A stretch of 64,000 nt of DNA, taken from NCBI RefSeq assembly GCF_036182465.1, contig NZ_CP108081.1:1-64000 (forward strand), read 5' to 3'. A program made the translations under genes and the position numbers. Numbering within the stretch: position 1 is the first letter of the stretch; each line of letters opens with the position of its first letter. The stretch is from Streptomyces sp. NBC_00258. Its GTDB lineage: Bacteria; Actinomycetota; Actinomycetes; Streptomycetales; Streptomycetaceae. Below the pieces are notes generated by a model, which saw only the letters and a list, made by a program, of their open reading frames with translations, was not told the DNA's origin and did not search any database. This document shows, piece by piece, positions 54,663 to 63,485 of the stretch.

Positions 54663-54795
54663 CGTGTGTCGTCGGGCAGGGTCAGCCGCAGTGACAGTGC
54701 CGGGATGGCCAGCACGCCCAGGCCGACGACCGACGCCAGCAGCATCTTCCAGGGATGGCGGGTGACGAAGCGGCCCCAGCGAACGCCCATCGTGA
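54663..54795 (-). pseudogene. Inverted internal piece of the MMPL transporter
   Basis: The minus strand reads VRWGRFVTRHPWKMLLASVV then GLGVLAIPALSLRLTLPDD and ends at the break point ~54662. This is the segment that normally opens the second half of an MMPL protein. It lies head to head with the N-terminal half, and the other end is fused to a phosphotransferase relic. Confidence 0.65.
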
Positions 54796-54799
54796 CGCG

Positions 54800-55340
54800 C
54801 CGGCCGTGCTGCTCGGCCCGCACGCGGCGTGTGGTGAGGCGGCCGTCGGCTGCGAGGCCGGCCGGGCTGCCCAGGACAGGGAAGACGTCTCGGACGCGGG
54901 CGGCGACGTCCTCCTGGAGCAGTGTGTAGGCGTAGAGCGTGGCGGCGTCGAATCCCTCCGGGGAGCGCGCCCCCAGCCCTCCCAGTCGAGAATCCTCAGC
55001 GGTGCGGTGACGTTAGCCCAGTGCAGGTCGGAGTGGGCGGCGGTCCAGCGAGTCACGGCCGGGGCCGGGATGCCCACGAACTCGGGGATCGCCCGGTCCA
55101 TGAACTGCTGTCGTACGGCGACGCGGTCGGTGTCGACGGCCGCCACCTTTTCCAGCGTCACGGCGAGGTCCTGCCACCAGGAGTCCGGCAGCTGGAGGTC
55201 GCGCTGGAGGACCGGGTCGTCGGACAGGACCGGCTGGTCGACGCGCACCGACAGCTCCGCCCGGTAGGCGGTGCCGCGGTGAACGCCGCAGCCTGGACCG
55301 CGCCGACGCTGCGCAGTTCGATCCTGGGCGCGTCCCCGGA
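54800..55340 (-). pseudogene. Aminoglycoside-phosphotransferase-like relic
   Basis: The minus strand reads RAELSVRVDQPVLSDDPVLQ, then IPEFVGIPAPAVTRWTAAHS and the phosphotransferase catalytic loop HSDLHWANVTAPLRILDWEG. After a frameshift near 54970 it continues FDAATLYAYTLLQEDVAARV. The H-x-D-L-H-x-x-N and following I-L-D-W match the APH fold. Start and ATP-binding front are missing or unrecognisable. It merges into the inverted MMPL piece at ~54800. Confidence 0.65.
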
Positions 55341-55476
55341 TGCTGGAGGCGTCAGCAGGTCGTGCAACGCCGCGACCGCACGCTGGGTGCGGCCGAGCTC
55401 TTCGGCACTTCACGACGGCATCACGGAAGCGCCCACCCCAGCACATCAATAGGGGGCGTCGGCCACGGTGCCTCCC

Positions 55477-56523
55477 TCACTCCTCTTCCTCCAGCAGCCG
55501 CCGCGCCGTACTCGTGTCCGTCACCAGCGCCGTGATCCACCGCCCCCTCAACGCCCCCCGCACGGCGGCGTACTTGCGCAGGCCGCCCGCGACGGCGAGG
55601 CGGCGGGGGACCGTGCGGAGCTGGTCCGCCGAGATGCCGATTGTCCGCTCGCCCAGCCCAGCGTCGACGTATGTCCCGTTCTCGTCGAAGAAGCGCTGGC
55701 AGATGTCCCCGACCGCCCCCAGCGACCGCAGCCGCGCCAGCTCGTCCTCCGCGACCGCGTTCCCGCTGAGCCGCAGCAGCGGCGAGGGCTCGACGCTGCC
55801 AATGCCGACGAGGACGACGGTCAGCTGCTGCCATGCCTGGCTGACCTCCGCCACCGTCGGGTCGTGGAGCAGGGAGAGCCGGGCCTCGGCGGAGCCGACC
55901 AGACCCGGGGCCCGGACGAAGAGCGGGGTGCCGCCGGTCAGGTCGGCGAGGCGGGCGGTGAGGCGGGTGGCCTGGACCTGGCCCTGGGGGTCGCCCATAC
56001 CGCCCATGAGCTGGACGACCTTGTCGGCCACCTGCTGCTTGGCTGGCTGCATCACGTTGGCGGCGGCCAACAGGGTCTCGCTCCAGGTGGAGACCCCGAT
56101 CAGGTCCCCGGGGCGGAAGGCGGTCTCCAGGTAGCTGGCGGCACCAGAGCCGAGGGCGCGGAGCAGGCTGCGCGGGTGGTCGAGCAGGTCGTCACCGTCG
56201 ATGATCACCACGTCGGTCAGCTGGTAGCGCTCGGCGACCGCGTCCTCCAGGTCGCTGTGGATCCCTTCAGGGGAGACCACGACGGTACGCACCACGCCCA
56301 GCTCGGCCGCGCTGCGCAGCAGCCGGGAGACGCCGGCCTGGGAGAGGTTCAGCGCTTCGGCGATCCGGGCCTGGCGCAAGCCGCGTTCGTGGTACATCCG
56401 GGCAACACGGACGATAAGCCGGAGTTTGTCGACCGGCTCGTGGCTGGTGAGGTCTGGATGTTGGGACACCCCCTGAACACTACTGAGATTCGGGCCGGTC
56501 CGGCCCTCTGATGCCGGGCTCAT
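55477..56523 (-). CDS. SorC/DeoR-type sugar-binding regulator
   Basis: The protein is 348 residues. The N-terminal HTH (GLRQARIAEALNLSQAGVSR) is followed by a SorC-family effector-binding domain: TDVVIIDGDDL, then PGDLIGVSTWSETLLAAANV, VVQLMGGMGDPQ and GERTIGISADQLRTVPRRLA. These proteins bind phosphorylated sugars and control sugar operons. Two matching inverted repeats lie upstream, at 56733-56750 and 56942-56955. It is divergent from the glycoside-hydrolase gene and probably controls the sugar locus to its right. Confidence 0.9.
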   Translation of the reverse strand: MSPASEGRTGPNLSSVQGVSQHPDLTSHEPVDKLRLIVRVARMYHERGLRQARIAEALNLSQAGVSRLLRSAAELGVVRTVVVSPEGIHSDLEDAVAERYQLTDVVIIDGDDLLDHPRSLLRALGSGAASYLETAFRPGDLIGVSTWSETLLAAANVMQPAKQQVADKVVQLMGGMGDPQGQVQATRLTARLADLTGGTPLFVRAPGLVGSAEARLSLLHDPTVAEVSQAWQQLTVVLVGIGSVEPSPLLRLSGNAVAEDELARLRSLGAVGDICQRFFDENGTYVDAGLGERTIGISADQLRTVPRRLAVAGGLRKYAAVRGALRGRWITALVTDTSTARRLLEEEE

Positions 56524-56732
56524 GAGGTGGGCACCTTCCTCGCGTTCCGGCTGCGCGCCACCGCGTCGTGCCAGGCCGCCAGCCGCCGCAGCCGTTCCGG
56601 TTCGTCTTCACAATCCGCCCCCGGACTTTGGTGGACATGTTCCGAAGCGGCTCCACGGCTGCGGCCGGCCGTCACGGGTGACCTGCCGCAGGTCGCGGTA
56701 GCGCGCCGAGGCGGCGTGGCCAGTGGCGAGCG

Positions 56733-56750
56733 TGTGAATATTCATTCACA
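56733..56750. promoter_or_regulatory. Candidate SorC operator 1
   Basis: TGTGAAT-ATTC-ATTCACA is a 7-4-7 inverted repeat 210 bases upstream of the SorC gene. The inner TGAAT/ATTCA arms with an AT-rich four-base centre are repeated at 56942-56955. Confidence 0.55.
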
Positions 56751-56884
56751 AAGTGGTTTATATTTTTCGGGATAGTGTGCCACCTCCCAGTATCACGTCA
56801 AGGCGCCGACAGGGGGTGATCGGGCGGGGGCAGTAGGGGTTCTATAGGCTGTTTGCGGCGATTGGGAAAAGTGGCGGTGCACTC

Positions 56885-56955
56885 TTGACATGCACAACGG
56901 GCCCGGCTTACGTTCCCGGCCATCCCCTGTTCACCGGTATTTGAATATTAATTCA
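56885..56955 (+). promoter_or_regulatory. Sigma-70-type promoter with SorC operator 2
   Basis: TTGACA at 56885-56890 and TACGTT at 56909-56914 are separated by 18 bases, a plausible HrdB-type promoter for the plus-strand sugar genes. TGAAT-ATTA-ATTCA at 56942-56955 lies just downstream of the expected start of transcription, where a repressor would block it. It shares its arms with operator 1. Confidence 0.5.
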
Positions 56956-56965
56956 GGTAGATCTT

Positions 56966-57106
56966 GTGTCGATCACGCCGCGCAGTCATGCCGGAGGGAT
57001 GTGGAGTTTCGGCCGCACCATCGACCGGTACGCCACCGACGGCTACGGTCCGCCGGCGTCGTCGACGCCCGTCGGTTCCGCTACGAGGGTCACGACACCA
57101 AGCACT
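56966..57106 (+). pseudogene. Truncated duplicate of sugar isomerase start
   Basis: The frame begins MSITPRSHAGGMWSFGRTID then RYATDGYGP. This is nearly the same as the start of the isomerase at 61935 (GGMWSFGRIIDRYATNGYGP). After ~29 residues the match ends. In a neighbouring frame the bases read VVDARRFRYEGHDTKH with a stop near 57108, which looks like the 3' end of another gene. A deletion has fused the two. Confidence 0.65.
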
Positions 57107-57142
57107 GACCCCGCCGCCCCGCCCTTATCCCCTGGAGCCCCG

Positions 57143-58903
57143 ATGCCGTACAGCCCCGACTCTCTCCTCGGCGACGTCCTGCGCAACCGGCAGGCCACGG
57201 CCGTCGTCCGCAAACACCTCTCCGGCATCGTCAACGCCCCCCTCGGTGTGCAACTGCGCCACGTCAGCCTCGCGCAGGTCGTCGGCTTCCTCGACAACAC
57301 CCGCGCCAACCCCGAGGCTAGGGACGCCTTCTTCGTCGAACTCGCCACCGTCGACGAGACCCTGGCCGATCAACCGCGCCCCACCGAGGCGGTGACCGTC
57401 CCCTCCGACAGCTACGAAGGACCCGAGGTCCCGCTCGGCAGCGCCGACGCCGACTGGCCCTCCTCGGTCACCCGTTGGCACCCGTTCGAGCTCGAACTCC
57501 ACGGTCCGGCTCACGGAAACCCCTTCACCGACATCGCGCTGAGCGCCGAGTTCATCCACCAGGACACCGGGCGCACCCTCACCGCGCACGGCTTCTACGA
57601 CGACGACGGCATCCACCGCCTGCGCCTCATGCCCGACGAAGAGGGCGCCTGGGGCTTCGCCACCACCTCCAACTCCCGCTCCCTGACCGGCATCACCGGC
57701 ACCTTCGACTGCCTCCCCGCCGCCCCCGGCGAACACGGCCCGGTCCGCGTGCACAACACCTTCCACTTCCGCCACGCCGACGGCACCCGTCATCTCCCCA
57801 TCGGCACAACGGCGTACGCCTGGACGCACCAGGGCGACGAACTGGAGGAGCGGACCCTGCGCACCCTCGCCGAGGCGCCGTTCAACAAGATGCGGATGTG
57901 CGTCTTCCCCAAGGCGTACCTCTTCAACGCCAACGAACCGCCGCTCTACCCCTTCGCCGGTTCCCTCAAGGACGGCTGGGATTTCCGGCACCTCAACCCC
58001 GCCTACTTCACCCACCTGGAGAACCGCATCCGCCAACTCGGCGAACTGGGCATCCAGGCCGACCTGATCCTCTTCCACCCCTACGACCGCTGGGGCTTCT
58101 CCGACATGGGCCCGGTCGCCGACGACCGCTACCTGCGCTACGTGGTCGCCCGCCTGGCGGCCCTCCCCAACGTGTGGTGGTCGCTGGCCAACGAATACGA
58201 CCTGCTGTGGGCCAAGACAGAGGAGGACTGGCACCGGATGGCCGCCGTGATCGGCGACACCGACCCGCATGGCCACCTGCTGGGCATCCACAACTGCACG
58301 GACTTCTGGGACAACAACGCCAACTGGGTCACCCACGCCAGCGTCCAGCGCGTCGACGTTTACCGCACCGCCGAGAACACCGACGCGTGGCGCACCGAAT
58401 GGAACAAGCCGGTGGTCATCGACGAGTGCGGCTACGAGGGCGACATCGACCAGGGCTGGGGCAACCTTCCCGCTCAGGAGCTGGTCCGCCGCTTCTGGGA
58501 GGGAGCCGTCCGGGGCGGATACGTCGGCCACGGCGAGACCTACCTGGCCGACGACGAGGTGCTGTGGTGGTCCAAGGGCGGCACCCTCAAGGGCGAGTCT
58601 CCAGCCCGGATCGCCTTCCTCCACCGCATCCTGGAGGAGTCCCCGCAGGACGGCATCGGCCCGCTCCTCGGCGACTGGGACGTCCCAGTCGGCGGCGTCG
58701 CCGACACCTACCGCCTCGCCTACTTCGGCTTCGGCCAGCCGCGCTACCGCACCTTCGCGCTGCGTCCCGGCATCCGGTGGAAAGTGGACGTCATCGACAC
58801 CTGGGGGATGACCGTCACCGAACTGCCCGGTACCTACGAGGGGGTCTTCCGCATCGACCTGCCCGGCCGCCAGTTCATCGCGGTCCGGCTGCGGGCCGTA
58901 TAG
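57143..58903 (+). CDS. DUF5060/DUF4038 glycoside hydrolase (GH140-like)
   Basis: The protein is 586 residues from ATG 57143, following GGAG. After an N-terminal helical region of ~85 residues comes a DUF5060-like beta domain (RWHPFELELHGPAHGNPFTD). Then a DUF4038 TIM-barrel follows (HLPIGTTAYAWTHQGDELEE, then LFHPYDRWGFSDMG). The expected acid/base Glu is in WWSLANEYDLLW near residue 350 and the nucleophile in PVVIDECGYEG near 430. A C-terminal DUF5605-like domain ends the protein. DUF4038 is the apiosidase (GH140) domain. There is no signal peptide, so it would act on imported oligosaccharides. Confidence 0.8.
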   Translation: MPYSPDSLLGDVLRNRQATAVVRKHLSGIVNAPLGVQLRHVSLAQVVGFLDNTRANPEARDAFFVELATVDETLADQPRPTEAVTVPSDSYEGPEVPLGSADADWPSSVTRWHPFELELHGPAHGNPFTDIALSAEFIHQDTGRTLTAHGFYDDDGIHRLRLMPDEEGAWGFATTSNSRSLTGITGTFDCLPAAPGEHGPVRVHNTFHFRHADGTRHLPIGTTAYAWTHQGDELEERTLRTLAEAPFNKMRMCVFPKAYLFNANEPPLYPFAGSLKDGWDFRHLNPAYFTHLENRIRQLGELGIQADLILFHPYDRWGFSDMGPVADDRYLRYVVARLAALPNVWWSLANEYDLLWAKTEEDWHRMAAVIGDTDPHGHLLGIHNCTDFWDNNANWVTHASVQRVDVYRTAENTDAWRTEWNKPVVIDECGYEGDIDQGWGNLPAQELVRRFWEGAVRGGYVGHGETYLADDEVLWWSKGGTLKGESPARIAFLHRILEESPQDGIGPLLGDWDVPVGGVADTYRLAYFGFGQPRYRTFALRPGIRWKVDVIDTWGMTVTELPGTYEGVFRIDLPGRQFIAVRLRAV

Positions 58904-59340
58904 GCGTGTTCCCGCACGGCCGCACGCGCGGTGGCGGCATGCTCGGCGGCCTCCCGTGCGGCTTCTCGCACCGATGCCAACCCGAAACGTTCCCGCAGGA
59001 GGCTTCCCATGACGACGCACCGCTAGACCGCCTGCGCGATCACGCCCGCCACTGAGCCGCCGCGGACCGGGCCCGCCCGGCCGTGCTGCCGCGCGGGGAA
59101 TTCGCCCTCCGCGCGCCGATCCGCTCGGGCGAACTGCGAGTGACCGCCCTGGGCGTGTACGAGGCGGAGGTCAACGGCGCGGTCGTGAGGGACCACGTGC
59201 CGACCCCGGGCTGGACGAGTACCGCCACCGCCGCGCCCGGGACGGCAAGCGGTCTCCCGAGACCAGTGACCACATCGGGGAGACGATCAAGAGCGCCAAG
59301 CCGCTCGAGTACGTCGGCGACACCGCCACTTCCTGACGAC
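58904..59340 (+). pseudogene. Alpha-L-rhamnosidase N-terminal relic and junction
   Basis: From ~59083 one frame reads VLPRGEFALRAPIRSGELRV then TALGVYEAEVNGAVVRDHVP and TPGWTS, the carbohydrate-binding front of a bacterial alpha-L-rhamnosidase. At ~59215 another frame takes over (KRSPETSDHIGETIKSAKPL, then EYVGDTATS-stop), the 3' end of an unrelated gene. Bases 58904-59082 hold no gene. These are leftovers of a larger plant-polysaccharide locus. Confidence 0.5.
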
Positions 59341-59439
59341 GTCCCCGTCACCAACACCACCTTCACCGCGGCGGGCGTGCCCACACACGCCCTGAACGTC
59401 CTGGCAAGAGCCGCGTCGTGCCTTGGCCCTCTCCGCGGC

Positions 59440-60120
59440 CACGGCCTCCACCCGGATAACGTCCTACGGACGGCCCTCACGCTTCTGTGCGGCCTGTTGC
59501 TCGCGGCCCCGGTGTCGTCGGCTTCCGCGGCCGAGACGTCGCACGACGGACTGATCTCGGCCGGTGCGGTCTGAAGGCGGGACGCACCACGCTCACCATC
59601 CGTTCGGGCGGGCTGGAACGCACCGTGGTGGTCTACGTCTCTCGGCGGGCGCAGGGTCGCGGACATCTGCCGACGATGCTGGACCTGCACGGCAGCCAGA
59701 GCACGGCGGCCGAGCAACTCGACTGCAGTCAACTGGGGCAGACCGCAGACAGAGAGGGCTTCCTGCTCGTGGCACCGCAGGGTGTGATCGACGCCGCGCC
59801 CGGATACCGGTGGAACGTCCCGCATGTCACCGGCACGGGCGGACCGGACGACGAGCAGTTCCTCGTCGCAGTGCGCCTGCGATCACCCGGACCGGCTCGC
59901 TGCCATCGCCGCGGTGGCGGGCCTGCGCGCGGGGGCGCCCGTCATGGACGCGGACGGCACCTACGTGCCCGACCTCGCCGCCTGCCGGCCCGGGAGGGGA
60001 GTGCCCGTCCTGTCGTTCTCCGGCACCGCCGACCCGGTCAACCCCTACGCGGGCGGTGGCGAGGCGTACTGGGGCGCAGGCCTGCTCGTCGGGTGGACCT
60101 TGGCACGGAGGGGCGCCTGA
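59440..60120 (+). pseudogene. PHB-depolymerase/feruloyl-esterase-like relic
   Basis: The pieces in order are a signal peptide (TALTLLCGLLLAAPVSSASA), then after a shift GLKAGRTTLTIRSGGLERTV, HLPTMLDLHGSQSTAAEQLD and EGFLLVAPQGVIDAAPGYRW, then NVPHVTGTGGPDDEQFL. Sequence around the catalytic serine is deleted at ~59870. Another frame resumes with HPDRLAAIAAVAGLRAGAPV and GVPVLSFSGTADPVNPYAGG, ending at 60120. This is the plan of a secreted alpha/beta-hydrolase esterase. The loss of the nucleophile region and two frameshifts make it dead. Confidence 0.65.
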
Positions 60121-60529
60121 AGGGCACCTGCCCTGGCCAGGCGCCCCTGCGGCAGCCGAAGAAGTCCGGCTTCTTCGGCAAGTACGACACCAGCAGGCCC
60201 TTCGTCTGCTGGTAGTACGTGGGCTACGCGTCGCTGACCAGCGCAAAAAGCGCCCGTCGGGACTTTGGCAGGATCGCTGGCCCGGAAATTGTCCGGATCT
60301 TGGCCGATGCGGTCTCTCGGACTGGGTGGCCGCCCGGCGCCACGCAGCGGTCGGAGCCGGAAAAGATTGGGGGTGCCGCCTACTGCATCCGGTCGCACTC
60401 TGGTGTGACATGGCCATGGGCCGATACCGCCCTGTGCGCCGAAACCCGCACGCTGCCGGCGTGGAGTGACAATCCGCTCTCCGTGGCCGCGTGCGGTGGT
60501 GGCCGTCTGCAGTGAGCTATGACGGTCCC
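60121..60529. other. Decayed stretch, nothing recognised
   Basis: The first ~95 bases read RLKGTCPGQAPLRQPKKSGF then FGKYDTSRPFVCW-stop on the plus strand, like the end of an unidentified protein. The remainder has frames on both strands without ribosome sites or motifs. Confidence 0.3.
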
Positions 60530-60832
60530 ATATGGCACAGGTTGCAGAGGCCGTCCAGAGGCGTCCAGACCCAGGCGATGCCGAGGGTGATCTTGCGTCA
60601 TCCGGTCGGTCGGCTGACCAGCCGTGCAGGCGCCGGCTACGGCGCAGAGCAGCAGGATGCCGACGATGGTCTGCGCCATCAGAGTGGCGGTGTGCAGGTC
60701 CCGGCAGACGGGGAGCAGCGCACCGGAGATCACGCCGTTGTCGTATCCGAAGAGGAGACAGCCGATGGCGGCGGCCATGGTGAGCCTGGCGACGCTTCCT
60801 CTGGTGTCGCTGTCGGTGGGCTGTGGCTTCAC
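60530..60832 (-). pseudogene. Sugar-porter MFS transporter N-terminal relic
   Basis: GTG 60832 follows AAGGGG and opens with SVARLTMAAAIGCLLFGYDN then GVISGALLPV, the first helix and signature of the sugar-porter branch of the MFS. A second helix is recognisable (TIVGILLLCAVAGACTAGQP). After ~75 residues the protein ends in unrelated sequence. About 85% of the transporter is missing. It was probably the uptake gene of the neighbouring sugar operon. Confidence 0.65.
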
Positions 60833-60963
60833 GTCTTGGTGCCCCTTGCTCGTACAAAGGCGCCGGGTTCCGCCGTTACCACGCTTAGACGGTCGGGTGG
60901 GGTGGAAAGACGGGTGCGGGTCGGCCCTGCGGGCCCACACCCGGGTGATGCCTTCGCGCGGCG

Positions 60964-61935
60964 CTATCCGTACAGCGCGGTGCGCACGATGCGCTGGGCC
61001 GTCATGGCGTCGTGGTTCGCCTGGGCGGCGGCCAGCTCGTCCAGCGGGATGCGGGCAGCGCGCTGGTCGAGGGCGCGGATCGCGGCGACCGATTCACGGA
61101 CGGCCTCGCGCGGGTCCTCGCGGTAGGGGAACAGGTCGAGCTTGAGCGGGTGCTCCCAGCCGATCCGCCGGGTGACGTGCAGGAATTCCAGGGTCTCGAC
61201 GACGTGCAGGGCGCCCGCGGTCAGGTCGTCGTCCCACTCGCGGTAGTTGTCGCAGAGTTCGATGTCGACGAGGCGGCCCATGGAGTGGGCGAGGGTGAGG
61301 GCCTCGGCGGGGTTCTCCTTGGCGAACAGGGAGTGGCCGAAGTCGATGACGAGGCCGATGTTGTCGGCGCCCATCTGCTCCAGTGCGAGCAGGGTCGTGG
61401 CAGCCGTCGACCAGAACAGGCGGGTGCGCGGTTCCTTCAGCTTGTACTCGATGCCGAAGGTCATGTCCGGGTGGGCCTTGACCACCTCGCCGATGCCCTC
61501 GATGGCGTGCCGCCGCAGGGTGGCGTAGTCGACCTGGAAAGGGTAGTCGTAGCCGTCCTGGCCGGGCCAGAACTTCACGTAGCGGGCGCCGAGTTCGCGG
61601 GCGACGTCCACGGCCTCGTGGCCGAGGTCGATCGCCGCTCGGCGCAGTTTGGGGTCGGCGCTGGTGAAGGAGCCGGAGCGGTATCCGCGGTCGTAGATCA
61701 CGGGGGTGATGTTGGTGACGGTGAGGTCGTGCTCGGCCAGTTTCGCCTTCACGTCGGCGACGCTCACGCCGTCGCCGAAAGGGTAGTTGAGGTCGAGCGC
61801 GGTCAGCTCGCCGGACTCGGCGGCGAGGTCGATGGCTTCCAGGGCGCCGACCTCGGGGCCATAGCCGTTGGTGGCGTAGCGGTCGATGATGCGGCCGAAG
61901 CTCCACATGCCGCCTGCGAAACGGAGCGAGGACAT
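60964..61935 (-). CDS. TIM-barrel sugar isomerase/epimerase
   Basis: The protein is 323 residues from ATG 61935, following AAAGGAG. It begins MSSLRFAGGMWSFGRIIDRY and has the AP-endonuclease-2-type xylose-isomerase-like barrel. Metal-binding residues are visible in FGIEYKLKEPRTRL (Glu), GLVIDFGHSLFAKE (Asp, His) and RLVDIELCDNYREWDDD. It follows an FGGY kinase and a two-part transketolase. That set matches the non-oxidative D-apiose pathway, where a barrel isomerase makes apulose. Substrate assignment is inference; other branched or rare pentoses are possible. Confidence 0.75.
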   Translation of the reverse strand: MSSLRFAGGMWSFGRIIDRYATNGYGPEVGALEAIDLAAESGELTALDLNYPFGDGVSVADVKAKLAEHDLTVTNITPVIYDRGYRSGSFTSADPKLRRAAIDLGHEAVDVARELGARYVKFWPGQDGYDYPFQVDYATLRRHAIEGIGEVVKAHPDMTFGIEYKLKEPRTRLFWSTAATTLLALEQMGADNIGLVIDFGHSLFAKENPAEALTLAHSMGRLVDIELCDNYREWDDDLTAGALHVVETLEFLHVTRRIGWEHPLKLDLFPYREDPREAVRESVAAIRALDQRAARIPLDELAAAQANHDAMTAQRIVRTALYG

Positions 61936-61997
61936 GGGTCTCTCCTTTGGGAGTGGTACGGGTGCGGGATGTTCGGTGGTCGGTCGAGTGGGCGTTG

Positions 61998-63485
61998 TCA
62001 GGTCGGCATGACGCGCGCCCGGGCGACGGCCTGCCGCCAGCCGACCATGCGAGCCTCGCGCCAGGCCTGGCCCCGTATGGGTGCGAACCGGCGCCCGGGC
62101 GGGGTGACGGCCGCCAGGTCGGACCTCCTCCAGAGGCCGAGCGCCATGCCCGCAAGCTGGGCCACGCCGAGCGCGGACAACTCCGGAACGCCCGCCCGCA
62201 GCACGGGGCAGCCGGTGAGCTCGGTCTGGAAGGACATCAGCCGTTCGTTGGCGGTGGGCCCGCCGTCGGCGCAGAGTGCGGCCACGGGGCCGAGTGCGTC
62301 CTCGAAGCGGGTGAGGGTGTCGGCGACCTGGTAGGCAAGCGACTCCACGGCGGCCCGGGCCAGTTCGGCGGGTCCGGTGTCCTGCTGGATGCCGGAGAGG
62401 ACGGCCCGTGCGTCGCGGTCCCAGTAAGGGGCGCCGAGCCCGTCGAAGGCGGGCACCAGGTGAAGTCCGCTGTCCCGCCCGGTGGCGGCCAGTTCGGCAA
62501 CCCCTGCTGTATCGGTTCCCAGCAGCCGGGCGGCCCAGCGGACGGCTGTGCCGGCGGAGGCGATGTTTGCCTCCAGCGCGCGGGCGGGTTCCTGGCCGGC
62601 GAACCGCCAGGCAATGGTCCGCGCGATGCCGTGGGGCAGCTTGACGTCCTGCGGGCAGAGCATCATCAGGGAGGAGCCACTGCCGTACGTCGCCTTCACC
62701 ACGTCGGCTTCGCCGTGGCTCTGGGCGAACAGCGCGGCGTGCGAGTCGCCGAGGACGGCGGCGATCGGGAGTCCGTCCGGTACGCCGGGTACTCCGCGCA
62801 TGCGACCGAAGTCGCCGGTGGAAGCGGTGACCGCGGGCAGGGTTTCCAGCGGGACGCCGAAGATCTCGGCGAGCTCCGGGTCCCACTCGCCCGTGGCCAG
62901 ATTCAGGAGCTGGGTGCGCGAGGCGGATCCGGTCTCCACGGCCTCGGTCGCGCCGCCGGTCAGCCGATGCAGCAGCCAGGCGTCGACCGTGCCGACCCGC
63001 AGCAGACCCGCGCGTGCCCGGCCGCGCCCCGGGTCGAGGTCGTCGAGCAGCCAGGCTGCCTTGCTGGCGGAGAACATCGGGTCGACCGGGAGTCCCGTGC
63101 GCTCGGTGATCAGTCCGGCGTGCCGGCTCTGCGCCAGCTCCGCGCACCGCTCGGCGGTACGGCGGTCCTGCCAGCTCACCAGCCGGGACAGCGGCCGTCC
63201 AGTGGCTCTCTCCCAGACGAGCACCGCCTCGCGCTGCACGCTCAACCCCAGTCCTACGGGACGTACGCCTTCGCGCATGGCCAGCTCGCGCAGGACCTCC
63301 ACCACGGTGGTCCACAGGGCTTCCGGCTCCTGCTCGACATGGCCTGGTGCCGGGTACTGCTGGCTGAGCGCTCGGTAAGCGGTCGCGAGTACGGTGCCGT
63401 CCTCGGCGACGAGCATGCCCTTGGTGCCGCTCGTGCCCTGGTCGAGGGCGAGGACGGCATCGCGTGCCGAGGCGGCCGGGCTCAC
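61998..63485 (-). CDS. FGGY-family pentulose kinase
   Basis: The protein is 495 residues from a GTG that overlaps the transketolase stop (GTGA). The N-terminal phosphate motif is VLALDQGTSGTKGMLV. LSVQREAVLVWERATG and LVSWQDRRTAERCAELA hold the sugar contacts, and GTVDAWLLHRLTGG and LCADGGPTANERLM are the FGGY signatures. The family phosphorylates sugars such as xylulose, ribulose, glycerol and apulose. Given the neighbours, apulose is a good candidate. Translation is coupled to the transketolase gene. Confidence 0.85.
   Translation of the reverse strand: MSPAASARDAVLALDQGTSGTKGMLVAEDGTVLATAYRALSQQYPAPGHVEQEPEALWTTVVEVLRELAMREGVRPVGLGLSVQREAVLVWERATGRPLSRLVSWQDRRTAERCAELAQSRHAGLITERTGLPVDPMFSASKAAWLLDDLDPGRGRARAGLLRVGTVDAWLLHRLTGGATEAVETGSASRTQLLNLATGEWDPELAEIFGVPLETLPAVTASTGDFGRMRGVPGVPDGLPIAAVLGDSHAALFAQSHGEADVVKATYGSGSSLMMLCPQDVKLPHGIARTIAWRFAGQEPARALEANIASAGTAVRWAARLLGTDTAGVAELAATGRDSGLHLVPAFDGLGAPYWDRDARAVLSGIQQDTGPAELARAAVESLAYQVADTLTRFEDALGPVAALCADGGPTANERLMSFQTELTGCPVLRAGVPELSALGVAQLAGMALGLWRRSDLAAVTPPGRRFAPIRGQAWREARMVGWRQAVARARVMPT

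Noticed and set aside
57125..59020. A 631-residue minus-strand frame opposite the glycoside hydrolase.
   Set aside because: The plus-strand frame has clear DUF4038 catalytic motifs; the antisense frame is low-complexity Val/Gly/Asp-rich shadow.
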